Shown here: in pieces, positions 1 to 6,874 of the stretch
How the letters are laid out: the number at the start of each line of letters is the position of its first letter
How positions within the stretch are numbered: the stretch's first letter is position 1
The notes under the pieces: generated by a model
What the model saw: only the letters and a program-made list of their open reading frames with translations
Databases searched by the model: none
What the model was told of the DNA's origin: nothing
Translations under genes and position numbers: made by a program
NCBI GenBank assembly: GCA_946479665.1
Contig: CAMLGO010000005.1
Span: 1 to 20,938, forward strand
Source of the DNA: an uncultured Candidatus Saccharibacteria bacterium
Lineage (GTDB): Bacteria > Patescibacteria > Saccharimonadia > Saccharimonadales > UBA6022
DNA length: 20,938 nucleotides
Direction: 5' to 3'

Positions 1-1
1 A

Positions 2-1426
2 TTTGCACTTGGCGATGGCCAGGATGTCATTTACGATACGAATCATGGCCAAAACGGTAGCATTGACGTCGTGTCCTTCTCGGAAGATATCAATCCGGCG
101 GACATTTCAGTTAAGCGACTTACGAATGACGACCTTGAGTTAACAATCGCTGGTACGAGCGACAAATTAACCATCGAACGCTTCTTTAGTTACTACTACA
201 AGAATAGCTCTTGGTATACGGGCGCCAACTCGAACGCGGTAGAAGAATTCCGCTTTGCAGACGGCACTGTCTGGAATATTGAGACGATCAAGGATAAGGC
301 ACGCTATCTGACCGGAACAGAGTCGGCAGATTCAATCTCAGGCTTTGGTGATCAGCAGAATATTATTGCTGGCGGCGCAGGGGACGATAATATCTATGCT
401 GGATCCGGCCTAGACAATAGTCTTAACGGTGAAAGTGGTAACGACAATATCTATGGTAGTTCGGGTAACGACCAGCTTGATGGCGGCACGGGCAACGACC
501 GCCTCGAAGGTAGTGTAGGTAATGATACGTACGTATTTGGACTCGGTTCTGGTGCAGATGTCATTTATGACAGCGACAACGGATCTGGCACAAGTCTTGA
601 TATCGTCGAGTTTACTGCAGGAGTCAGTCCAACCGATGTTAGGGCTAAGCGTCTGTCAAATGGCGACCTTGAGCTGACGATCGATGGAACGTCAGACACA
701 CTCACGATCGAACGCTTCTTCAGTTACTACTACAAGAATAGCTCTTGGTATACGGGCGCCACTTCAAATGCTGTCGAGCAATTCCATTTCGATGACGGTA
801 CTGTCTGGGGTATTGCAGACATAAAGAACCTTGTCCGCACAGTAGATGGTACGGAAGCCAGCGAATCACTCTACGGCTATGAAGATGGTGATACAATTAC
901 GGCGCTTGGAGGTAACGACTATATTTACGCCTCGAGTGGCGACGATACACTGTACGGAGGATCAGGTGACGACTATCTCTATGGTGAAGGTGAAAATGAC
1001 ACCCTGGATGGTGGTGTCGGCAACGACCACTTAGACGGTGGCGCTAGCGATGACACCTACGTATTCAGTGGCGAGTTTGGCGCTGATCATATCAATGAGT
1101 ACAGCGGCAACGATCTGGTAAGATTCGACCAAGGTCAAGATAGTTTGATATTCCAGCAATCAGGCAGCGCACTTCAGGTACTTGTAGCCGGATCGACAAA
1201 TAGCGTTACTGTCGACTACGCTTACCAATATAACGATTACAAAGTTGAGACATTCAAAGCAGCGGACGGAAGTACCATTAGTAACACACAAGTCGATCAG
1301 CTCATTCAAGCGATGGCCTCGTTCTCGAACGACAACAGTGGCATTTCGTGGAGTCAGGCATTGATTGACCGACCGCAAGACGTGCAGGCCATTACATCGC
1401 AATATTGGACAGCTCCGACTGCCTAG
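2..1426 (+). CDS. RTX / haemolysin-type calcium-binding exoprotein, 3' part (N-terminus outside window)
   Basis: The frame is open from base 2 and reads FALGDGQDVIYD before the first GTG at 71, so the gene starts upstream of the window and the GTG is internal. Two nonapeptide blocks of the GGxGxDxxx type, about nt 350-540 and 880-1060 (for example GGTGNDRLEG and GGSGDDYLYG), are calcium-binding RTX repeats. Each follows a haemolysin-calcium-binding-related module with the shared segment LTIERFFSYYYKNSSWYTGA. The last roughly 60 residues lack RTX repeats, are rich in S, A, Q and T, and end ITSQYWTAPTA, as expected for an uncleaved type I secretion signal. The ABC exporter and HlyD adaptor directly downstream are its probable export machinery. 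RTX proteins fold outside the cell on binding calcium; whether this one is an adhesin, a surface-layer protein or an enzyme cannot be told from the C-terminal part. Stop is TAG. Confidence 0.9.
   Translation, partial: FALGDGQDVIYDTNHGQNGSIDVVSFSEDINPADISVKRLTNDDLELTIAGTSDKLTIERFFSYYYKNSSWYTGANSNAVEEFRFADGTVWNIETIKDKARYLTGTESADSISGFGDQQNIIAGGAGDDNIYAGSGLDNSLNGESGNDNIYGSSGNDQLDGGTGNDRLEGSVGNDTYVFGLGSGADVIYDSDNGSGTSLDIVEFTAGVSPTDVRAKRLSNGDLELTIDGTSDTLTIERFFSYYYKNSSWYTGATSNAVEQFHFDDGTVWGIADIKNLVRTVDGTEASESLYGYEDGDTITALGGNDYIYASSGDDTLYGGSGDDYLYGEGENDTLDGGVGNDHLDGGASDDTYVFSGEFGADHINEYSGNDLVRFDQGQDSLIFQQSGSALQVLVAGSTNSVTVDYAYQYNDYKVETFKAADGSTISNTQVDQLIQAMASFSNDNSGISWSQALIDRPQDVQAITSQYWTAPTA
181..761 (+). 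repeat. Internal direct duplication in the RTX gene (181-227 and 715-761)
   Basis: The 47 bp at 181-227 (beginning CTTCTTTAGTTACTACTACA) recur at 715-761 with one visible mismatch, at an offset of 534 bp, exactly 178 codons. The surrounding sequence is conserved at protein level but has diverged in DNA. This fits an in-frame domain duplication with gene conversion, or strong constraint, on the YYYKNSSWYTG segment. Confidence 0.85.
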
Positions 1427-1455
1427 CGACCCTAGTCAACCTGATAAATATCTGA

Positions 1456-1461
1456 TACACT
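1456..1461 (+). promoter_or_regulatory. Probable promoter for the exporter operon
   Basis: TACACT is preceded by TGA, giving an extended -10 (TG-A-TACACT), with a weak TAGTCA at -35 spacing (1433-1438, 17 bp). It would start a transcript near 1468 with a leader of about 70 nt. It is the best candidate in the 112-bp gap, but read-through from the RTX gene is also possible because no terminator is visible between them. Confidence 0.4.
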
Positions 1462-1488
1462 CCTAAGTATTACAAAACAGGTGGGATG

Positions 1489-1523
1489 AAGGAGTAGTTT
1501 CGGGAGGCGCATAGCGCTTCCCG
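1489..1523 (+). promoter_or_regulatory. Distant Shine-Dalgarno plus strong hairpin upstream of the ABC exporter
   Basis: AAGGAG (1489-1494) is a good Shine-Dalgarno but lies 44 nt before the ATG at 1539. Between them is a 10-bp hairpin, CGGGAGGCGC / GCGCTTCCCG (1501-1510 / 1514-1523, one G-T pair, ATA loop). Folding would bring the two elements closer together. This could be a translational control structure, or the hairpin could be a remnant terminator. Confidence 0.4.
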
Positions 1524-1538
1524 AGCGGGTATATATTC

Positions 1539-3737
1539 ATGCCTGAGAGCAGCAAAAAAGAGGCGGCTAAGAAATTGGTCGCCAAGACGGCAGATAGTAA
1601 AGAAAATCAGGTGATCGATCCTGGTCTTTACTGTTTTGTAAATGTTGCTCACTTCCATGGTATTGCTGCCGACCCTGAACAAATCAAGCACGCACTCGCT
1701 ATTGGCAAAGGGGGGATGGCCGAACACGACATTTTGCGCGCAGCTAGAGAACTAAAGCTAAAAGCAAAAGCTGCAACCGTCGACTTTGCCAACCTTAAAA
1801 AACTTCCCTTGCCAGTGATTGTCGGCCTTAAGAAAGAAAAGTTTGCCATTCTCGCGAAAGTTGACGACGACAAGCTACTACTTTTGATGCCCGACGGCAA
1901 AGCACCTGTCGTTCTTAAGGTGGCCGATTTTAAGCGAAAATGGACAGGGCGAGCCATGCTATTTACGCAGCGTTTTTGGAAAGAGGCTGATCGTAAATTT
2001 GATATTAAATGGTTCATTCCGACGATTATCAAATACAAGAAGCCTCTTCTAGAAGTCCTGACCGCCGCCTTTGCACTGCAGATTCTCGGTATCTTTGCGC
2101 CAATCATGACACAGGTCGTCATCGACAAGGCGCTTGTTCATCACAGTACGTCAACACTTGATGTGATTGTCTTTGGGCTTGTAGTCATTGCAATCTTTGA
2201 AGCCTTAATGGGTATCGCTCGAAGCTACATCTTTACTCATACGTCAAGTCGCATAGATGTTATTTTGGGATCCCGACTATTTAAACACCTTTTCTCGTTG
2301 CCACTCCGCTATTTCGAAACTCGCCGTGTTGGCGACACGACCGCGCGTGTCATGGAGCTTGAGACTATCCGCCAATTCCTGACTGGTACACCGCTCACTA
2401 CCTTAATTGACGTTCTCTTCATGTCAGTCTACATTGTCGTCATGTTCTTCTATAGTTCGACGTTAACGTTCGTCGTCCTTGCAAGCCTGCCGCTTTTTAT
2501 CATTCTATCGGCTATTGTTACGCCGCTCTTTCGTCGACGGCTTGACGAGAAGTTTAACGCTGGTGCTGAGTCGCAATCATATCTTGTCGAATCAGTAACA
2601 GGCGCCCAGACCATTAAGTCATTCGCACTCGAGCCAGAGGTGCAAAAGAACTGGGAAGGTCGCTTAGCTAACTACGTCAAAGCGAGTTACAAGACAGCGA
2701 TTCTCTCAGGGAACGCCGGTGCCATTGGTCAACTCATTCAAAAGATTGCCGACCTCGCGCTCCTTTGGTACGGTGCTCACCTCGTGATGTCGGGTGACTT
2801 AACGATTGGTGCGCTGATTGCCTTTAGAATGCTCTCAGGACGTGTCAGCGGGCCGGTTCTGCGCCTTGTACAATCATGGCAAGACTTCCAGCAGACGGGC
2901 ATCTCCATCAAACGACTCGGTGACATCTTTAACTCAAAATCTGAGCCGACGATCGATCCATCAAAATCACGCTTACCGAGCATTAAAGGTGATATCCGTT
3001 TTGAGAAAGTACGTTTCCGCTACCGCCCCGATGGAGCAGAAGTTATTCGTGACATTTCCTTTGGCATTCGTCCTGGTACGGTCGTCGGGGTCGTTGGTCG
3101 TAGCGGCTCAGGTAAAAGTACGCTCTCGAAGCTCATTCAACGTCTGTACGTACCCGAGATTGGAAAAATCATGATCGACGGTGTTGATATCTCACTGACC
3201 GACCCAGCCTGGCTACGTCGCCAGGTAGGCGTCGTTTTACAAGAGAATTTCCTGTTTAATGCTTCTGTGCGAGAAAATATTGCCATTCATAACCCGTCCG
3301 CAAGCATGGATGAGATTATTCGTGTTGCGACTATCGCCGGCGCCCATGAGTTTATTCTCGAACTACCAGAAGGATACGACACGATAGTAGGTGAAAAGGG
3401 CGAGGGATTATCTGGCGGACAGAAGCAGCGCGTCGCCATTGCTCGAGCATTACTGCACAATCCACGTATTTTGATCTTCGACGAGGCAACGTCAGCGCTT
3501 GACTATGAATCTGAGAATATTATCCAAAAAAATCTCAAACTTATTACCGAAGGTCGTACTGTCATTATTATCGCCCATCGTCTTTCGACCCTAAAGGACG
3601 TTGACATGATCATGGCAATCGATCGAGGTCAATTAGTCGAATACGGAGCGCCTGGAGTGCTACTTAAAAAACAGGGGCTATATGCTCATCTCTATAATCA
3701 GCAGCTAGGAGGGGCGAGCCATGAAACTACTGCGTAA
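1539..3737 (+). CDS. RTX-type type I secretion ABC transporter with degenerate C39-like domain
   Basis: This 732-residue protein has the HlyB/LapB layout: an N-terminal C39-like domain (about 25-145), a six-helix ABC transmembrane domain (about 165-455) and an ABC ATPase (about 485-725). ATPase motifs are Walker A GRSGSGKST (520-528), signature LSGGQ (624-628), Walker B ILIFDE (644-649) and switch His680 in AHRLST. In the C39-like domain the protease motif D-C-G is replaced by DPGLYC, and the catalytic-His region reads KFAILAK. It is therefore predicted to bind the unfolded substrate rather than cleave a leader, as in HlyB. The protein should sit in the cytoplasmic membrane and power export of the adjacent RTX protein. 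The ATG at 1539 is used because the C39-like domain begins shortly after it; its stop lies 17 bp inside the next gene. Confidence 0.95.
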   Translation: MPESSKKEAAKKLVAKTADSKENQVIDPGLYCFVNVAHFHGIAADPEQIKHALAIGKGGMAEHDILRAARELKLKAKAATVDFANLKKLPLPVIVGLKKEKFAILAKVDDDKLLLLMPDGKAPVVLKVADFKRKWTGRAMLFTQRFWKEADRKFDIKWFIPTIIKYKKPLLEVLTAAFALQILGIFAPIMTQVVIDKALVHHSTSTLDVIVFGLVVIAIFEALMGIARSYIFTHTSSRIDVILGSRLFKHLFSLPLRYFETRRVGDTTARVMELETIRQFLTGTPLTTLIDVLFMSVYIVVMFFYSSTLTFVVLASLPLFIILSAIVTPLFRRRLDEKFNAGAESQSYLVESVTGAQTIKSFALEPEVQKNWEGRLANYVKASYKTAILSGNAGAIGQLIQKIADLALLWYGAHLVMSGDLTIGALIAFRMLSGRVSGPVLRLVQSWQDFQQTGISIKRLGDIFNSKSEPTIDPSKSRLPSIKGDIRFEKVRFRYRPDGAEVIRDISFGIRPGTVVGVVGRSGSGKSTLSKLIQRLYVPEIGKIMIDGVDISLTDPAWLRRQVGVVLQENFLFNASVRENIAIHNPSASMDEIIRVATIAGAHEFILELPEGYDTIVGEKGEGLSGGQKQRVAIARALLHNPRILIFDEATSALDYESENIIQKNLKLITEGRTVIIIAHRLSTLKDVDMIMAIDRGQLVEYGAPGVLLKKQGLYAHLYNQQLGGASHETTA

Positions 3738-5070
3738 TCGAACAAACGACAATCTTCAGTACGAGTTCCTACCGTCGGCGCTTGAGATTATCGAGACGCC
3801 ATCCTCGCCATTTGGACGGATTATCATTTGGTTGATCGTGACACTACTTGCCATCGCTTTAGTGTGGTCATATTTCGGAAAGATTGATGTTATCGCAACC
3901 ACTCAAGGTAAGGTTATCCCTGTCGGAAACGTCAAGACAATCCAACCTGCTAGTCAAGGAATCATTACGTCCATTCGAGTAAGCGAAGGTGAACATGTGA
4001 AACAAGGACAACTGCTCATTGAACTCGATTCATCTCTTGCGACGAGTGAGATGAAGTCGACCGAAAAATCACTAGCGACCGCCCGACTTGAGCGTGACAT
4101 TATGAAGAAGACACTTGCCGGCGAAGATATTACCGAACTCGTAAATCAGGCAGATATTCCAGATGACACAAAACAAGATCTTTTGCATCTTACAGATTCA
4201 AAAGCTTCAGCGGCCCAAGTTCGACGTCAGCTTTTATCGTCGAGTATCTCTCAGGCACAATCACAACTCAGCAACGAACAACAGGCGCAAAGATCACTTG
4301 AAGAAAGTATTCAAAGTGGCCACGTTCGTGAACAAGATTTAAGAAATCAAATTGCCCAGGCGTCAGGATCGCAGAAAAGTAACTTACAAGCTCAGCTTGA
4401 CGACCTTACTCGACAAATAGGAGGCCTCGAAAGTACTCTCATGTCACAAAAGCAACGAGTCACACAGGCGAGAGCAGGCATTGACCAAGCGAAGGGCAAT
4501 CTTAGTAGTTTTAATGCAGAAAATACATCTACAACTTCATCGAGCGTCGTCGATCAAGATAAGCATATTGCTGAACTTGAAGATCTACTGATGAAAGCTA
4601 AGAAGAACATCGAACAGCTATCCATAAAGGCACCAGTCGGCGGAACTATCTTATCGCTGGCTTCAAATACAATCGGTGGCGTCGTCACTGCCGCTCAGCC
4701 ACTTATCGTCATTGTTCCCGAGAACACGCCGCTTATCGTTGAAGCGACACTTCAGAACAAAGACGTCGGCTTCGTGAAAGTTGGGCAGAAGGTAGCCGTC
4801 AAAGTCGACACCTATTCCTTCCAGCGCTATGGCTATCTCAACGGGACGGTAAAAAGCATCAGTGCTGATGCATTTGATGACCAGAAACAAGGATCGGTCT
4901 ACAAAATGAAGGTGACTCTCGATGATGCGAAAACATCAAAAGATAATACGATTGACGTAAGTCCAGGCATGTCAGTGACGTCAGAGATAACAACCGACAA
5001 GCGTCGAATTATCGAGTTTTTCCTCGATCCACTCGTGACACACACCGACACCAGCCTAAAGGTCCGATAA
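3721..5070 (+). CDS. HlyD-family type I secretion adaptor (periplasmic adaptor / membrane fusion protein)
   Basis: A 449-residue protein with a cytoplasmic N-terminus, one membrane helix (about 32-52), a barrel-sandwich/lipoyl half-motif (about 62-105, with VSEGEHVKQGQLLIELD), a long Q/S/E-rich coiled-coil hairpin (about 110-305), the second lipoyl half (about 308-345) and a beta-barrel region to the end. This is the HlyD/LapC order and usual length. A strong Shine-Dalgarno AGGAGGGG (3707-3714) precedes the ATG, and the gene overlaps the exporter by 17 bp, so the two are co-transcribed and translationally coupled. No TolC-type outer-membrane factor follows. If the host is a monoderm, as inferred, the adaptor would lead substrate through the wall rather than into an outer-membrane channel. 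Confidence 0.93.
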   Translation: MKLLRNRTNDNLQYEFLPSALEIIETPSSPFGRIIIWLIVTLLAIALVWSYFGKIDVIATTQGKVIPVGNVKTIQPASQGIITSIRVSEGEHVKQGQLLIELDSSLATSEMKSTEKSLATARLERDIMKKTLAGEDITELVNQADIPDDTKQDLLHLTDSKASAAQVRRQLLSSSISQAQSQLSNEQQAQRSLEESIQSGHVREQDLRNQIAQASGSQKSNLQAQLDDLTRQIGGLESTLMSQKQRVTQARAGIDQAKGNLSSFNAENTSTTSSSVVDQDKHIAELEDLLMKAKKNIEQLSIKAPVGGTILSLASNTIGGVVTAAQPLIVIVPENTPLIVEATLQNKDVGFVKVGQKVAVKVDTYSFQRYGYLNGTVKSISADAFDDQKQGSVYKMKVTLDDAKTSKDNTIDVSPGMSVTSEITTDKRRIIEFFLDPLVTHTDTSLKVR

Positions 5071-5075
5071 AAAAG

Positions 5076-5100
5076 AACTTATAGTACATAACTATAAGTT
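5076..5100. repeat. 10-bp perfect inverted repeat after the secretion operon
   Basis: AACTTATAGT and ACTATAAGTT (5076-5085 / 5091-5100) flank a 5-nt ACATA loop six bases after the adaptor stop. There is no U-run downstream on the plus strand, while the AAAA before it would give a short U-run on the minus strand. It may act as an mRNA 3'-end stabiliser or a weak terminator. The remaining bases up to 5160 hold nothing recognisable. Confidence 0.5.
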
Positions 5101-5185
5101 GTGAGGTTGCCCTATAGCTTATTGATCGTTCATATTTTGAGATGTCGTCTATAAGTTAGCTTATGAGCTTCCGAAACCTAGGATC

Positions 5186-5212
5186 GTGGTTCGATTCCAC
5201 GTGCCCCTGCCA
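5186..5212 (+). pseudogene. tRNA 3'-end fragment (T-arm, acceptor strand, GCCA)
   Basis: CGTGG-TTCGATT-CCACG forms a perfect 5-bp T-stem with a canonical 7-nt T-loop. It is followed by the 7-nt acceptor strand TGCCCCT, discriminator G and CCA. An AGGGGCA 5' acceptor strand with G73 is typical of bacterial tRNA-Trp, but no such 5' strand, D-arm or paired anticodon stem exists in the preceding 100 bases. This is a 3' remnant, not a working tRNA gene. The tRNA-Trp identity is a suggestion based on the acceptor sequence only. Confidence 0.6.
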
Positions 5213-5227
5213 AGCATAAGCATAATG

Positions 5228-5255
5228 AAAAAAGATCTCTGCGGAGGTCTTTTTT
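5228..5255 (+). terminator. Intrinsic terminator of R0
   Basis: AAAAAAGATCTC-TGCG-GAGGTCTTTTTT is a 12-bp stem (one T-G pair) with a 4-nt loop and a U-run, as expected after a tRNA gene. Confidence 0.85.
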
Positions 5256-5257
5256 GC

Positions 5258-5285
5258 TTGCCCTTACGTTTACATGCTTTATACT
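5258..5285 (+). promoter_or_regulatory. Promoter of the pilin gene
   Basis: TTGCCC (5258-5263), 16-bp spacer, TATACT (5280-5285). The start codon lies 10 nt after the -10, so the 5' leader would be only a few bases. No Shine-Dalgarno is present. Confidence 0.55.
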
Positions 5286-5295
5286 TAGATCTAAT

Positions 5296-5811
5296 ATGTG
5301 GGCAAAACAAAAACAACACGGCTTTACGATTGTCGAACTTCTGATCGTCATCGTTGTTATCGGCATCCTGGCGGCGATTACCATCGTGGCATATAACGGT
5401 GTGCAGACCAGAGCAGAGAACAATAAGACAAGTACTGCCGTTAACCAAAGCGTCAAACTCCTCATGCTCTACAAAGAACTTAACGGCAATTATCCATCCA
5501 CCCCATCAGGTTATGCGTGTCTTGGCACGGGCTATAATAATAGTATCTGTTTTACGCAGGCCGATGGCATCTCACCCGCCGGACAGGAGACGGCTAGTTT
5601 TAACACCGCCCTGAAGACGGTTGGCTCAATTCCAAATGCCAGCACCGTTCCAATGACTATGCCGAGTGGCTCGATTGTGGCCGGTGCGAGCTTTGAATCC
5701 GGTGCTAACATGATTCGCTATCATCTGAACGGAGCCAGTCAGCCATGTAGCGCCGGTGGCAGTGGCTTTAATTATGGCAATGTCACTCAGTGCCGCATCA
5801 TTCTCAATTAA
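5296..5811 (+). CDS. Type IV pilin-like prepilin (class III signal, PilA/PilE type)
   Basis: 171 residues from the ATG at 5296. The start is MWAKQKQHG^FTIVELLIVI: a short basic leader, the prepilin-peptidase site G^F with Glu at mature position 5 (FTIVE), and a hydrophobic helix of about 20 residues followed by VAYNGVQTRAENN. The globular domain has several Cys (in ACLGTGYNNSICF and QPCSAGG...TQC) that could form disulfides like the pilin D-region. An upstream in-frame ATG at 5254 is rejected because it would put 14 hydrophobic residues before the leader and overlap the promoter. The protein is probably assembled by a type IV pilus machine encoded elsewhere; such pili in Saccharibacteria serve twitching and host contact. 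It is the first gene of the array. Confidence 0.9.
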   Translation: MWAKQKQHGFTIVELLIVIVVIGILAAITIVAYNGVQTRAENNKTSTAVNQSVKLLMLYKELNGNYPSTPSGYACLGTGYNNSICFTQADGISPAGQETASFNTALKTVGSIPNASTVPMTMPSGSIVAGASFESGANMIRYHLNGASQPCSAGGSGFNYGNVTQCRIILN

Positions 5812-5821
5812 ATAAGACCTT

Positions 5822-5879
5822 GCATGAGTGAATGTTAATACAAGCGTAATGATAGAAGATTTCTTCGGAGGTCTTTTTG
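5822..5879 (+). repeat. Array repeat R1 (degenerate)
   Basis: The tRNA-like part is eroded (GCATGAGTG...ACAAGCGTAATGATAGA), but the terminator is intact: AAGATTTC-TTCG-GAGGTCTT (5856-5875) plus T5. Confidence 0.6.
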
Positions 5880-5881
5880 TT

Positions 5882-5890
5882 TGGTATAGT
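5882..5890 (+). promoter_or_regulatory. Extended -10 promoter, leaderless
   Basis: TG-G-TATAGT, 6 nt before the ATG at 5897. Confidence 0.7.
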
Positions 5891-5896
5891 ATGAAC

Positions 5897-6196
5897 ATGA
5901 ATAAACAAAGAAAGATTCTTATGATTTGCCTTGTCATTGCCACATTCATTGTCTGTGGCGGATGGCTATCGTCTATCTATGTGCGAGCAAATCACACTGT
6001 AGGCACTGGCATAGGAGTGGCGTGTGACGATAAAGTCAATCCATACGCTGGAGCGTGCCAGGAAACAAAAAAAGAGCCCATTACAACCGTACCTCTACTG
6101 GAGGCTGTGGCAATGTATAGTACATTCGGACTTGTTGTGATCATCGCAATCCTGATAGTGAAATCGCGTATTAAAAGTTCTAAACTCATCCACTAG
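5897..6196 (+). CDS. Small two-helix membrane protein of unknown function
   Basis: 99 residues from ATG 5897. An N-terminal helix (about 7-27, ILMICLVIATFIVCGGWLSSI) could also be a signal anchor. A 45-residue loop contains two Cys (VACDDKVNPYAGAC), and a second helix (about 72-90, TFGLVVIIAILIV) precedes a basic tail, so the loop should be extracytoplasmic and may be disulfide-linked. The last codons, His then TAG, lie inside the following repeat. The reading frame is open back to 5828, but that part is the repeat and promoter; the -10 at 5885-5890 makes 5897 the likely start. I recognise no family. Confidence 0.65.
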   Translation: MNKQRKILMICLVIATFIVCGGWLSSIYVRANHTVGTGIGVACDDKVNPYAGACQETKKEPITTVPLLEAVAMYSTFGLVVIIAILIVKSRIKSSKLIH

Positions 6197-6250
6197 GGGC
6201 TGCCGAGCATAAGCACAATAACAAAAAGTCTCCGAAATGGAGGCTTTTTG
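6176..6250 (+). repeat. Array repeat R2
   Basis: AGTTCTAAACTCATCCAC, then TAGGGGCTGCCGAGCATAAG, then a terminator, AAAAAGTCTCC-GAAAT-GGAGGCTTTTT (6223-6249). The repeat supplies the stop codon TAG of the preceding gene. Confidence 0.85.
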
Positions 6251-6257
6251 TTAGAAT
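6249..6257 (+). promoter_or_regulatory. Extended -10 promoter, leaderless
   Basis: TG-T-TAGAAT, 6 nt before the ATG at 6264; the TG overlaps the terminator U-run. Confidence 0.65.
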
Positions 6258-6263
6258 ACCTAT

Positions 6264-6803
6264 ATGTCAAAAAATAAGATAGTTATCATTCGAGGTCCAG
6301 TTGGAGCAGGTAAAACTTCAGTCGTCACTGAATTAAGAGAATTGGTGGGCGATGCAAGTATCATTGATTTCGATTCTTTCAAAAGACAGATTGATAATAA
6401 GGCTTCCTCTGATTGGCGGCGCACTATAGCTCTCCAGACGGCAGGCTTTCTAGCAAATAAGCTAATGGAATCGGGGAGAGATATTATTGTTGACATCCAC
6501 TCATCGAGCAGGGAGCAAATCAATTTATATAACACACTTGCGAGTAAGCACGACTACGTATTGGTTAGCTACTTACTCTATCCACCGCTAGAGATCTGTA
6601 AAAACAGAGCGAAAACAAGAGTTGTTAGTGACATCTTGTATGAAATTGATGATGAAATGATAGAGAAATATTGGCATGAAACTTTTTTTATAGATTCAGA
6701 AGTAAAGTTCTCCGATCCCGATCTGGCGCCAAAGGACATAGCCTCAAAAATTTACCATTCCATCACGACCGATAGCACTAAAGTTCCGAAGTTCGTCCAC
6801 TAG
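6264..6803 (+). CDS. P-loop NTPase / small kinase (AAA_33-like)
   Basis: 179 residues. Walker A is GPVGAGKTS (11-19) after the hydrophobic strand KIVIIR, and a second hydrophobic strand DIIVDIHSS is followed by a kinase-like segment with basic residues (CKNRAKTRVVSD) resembling a lid. This is the fold of small P-loop kinases such as adenylylsulfate, polynucleotide and zeta-toxin-like kinases; the substrate cannot be named. Start: extended -10 exactly 6 nt upstream, no Shine-Dalgarno. The C-terminus KFVH and TAG are encoded by the following array repeat, so the native C-terminus has been extended or replaced by the repeat. Two further P-loop kinases of similar size sit in the array (8125, 9479). 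The gene looks AT-richer than the secretion operon by eye. Confidence 0.85.
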   Translation: MSKNKIVIIRGPVGAGKTSVVTELRELVGDASIIDFDSFKRQIDNKASSDWRRTIALQTAGFLANKLMESGRDIIVDIHSSSREQINLYNTLASKHDYVLVSYLLYPPLEICKNRAKTRVVSDILYEIDDEMIEKYWHETFFIDSEVKFSDPDLAPKDIASKIYHSITTDSTKVPKFVH

Positions 6804-6856
6804 GGGCTGCCGAGCATAAGCGCAATGATAAATGATTTCTTCGGAAGTCATTTTTG
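6781..6856 (+). repeat. Array repeat R3
   Basis: AGTTCCGAAGTTCGTCCAC, then TAGGGGCTGCCGAGCATAAG, then CGCAATGATA and a terminator AATGATTTC-TTCG-GAAGTCATT with T5 (6831-6855). This is a near-consensus copy. It lies between two convergent genes and its stem could stop transcription from both sides. Confidence 0.85.
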
Positions 6857-6874
6857 TTACTTTACGAATATTAA

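Larger units (their letters stand above)
5164..5255 (+). repeat. Array repeat R0: tRNA 3' fragment plus terminator (array boundary)
   Basis: This is the first and best-preserved copy of the array module. It carries TTCCGAA as in later copies, then GTGGTTCGATTCCAC, then GTGCCCCTGCCAAGCATAAG, then a terminator hairpin. Later copies share TGCC(A/G)AGCATAAGC(A/G)(T/C)AAT and the hairpin but carry TAGGGGC in place of GTGCCCC. It marks the junction between the secretion operon and the cassette array. Confidence 0.75.

Noticed and set aside
71..1426. GTG at 71 as the true start of the RTX gene
   Set aside because: The frame is open and typical of the domain from base 2, so the gene continues upstream.
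2777..2983. Minus-strand ORFs within the ABC exporter and other long genes
   Set aside because: They are antisense shadows of well-supported coding frames, without motifs or start signals.
5137..5212. Complete tRNA gene
   Set aside because: T-arm and acceptor 3' strand are perfect, but no matching 5' acceptor strand, D-arm or paired anticodon stem precedes them.
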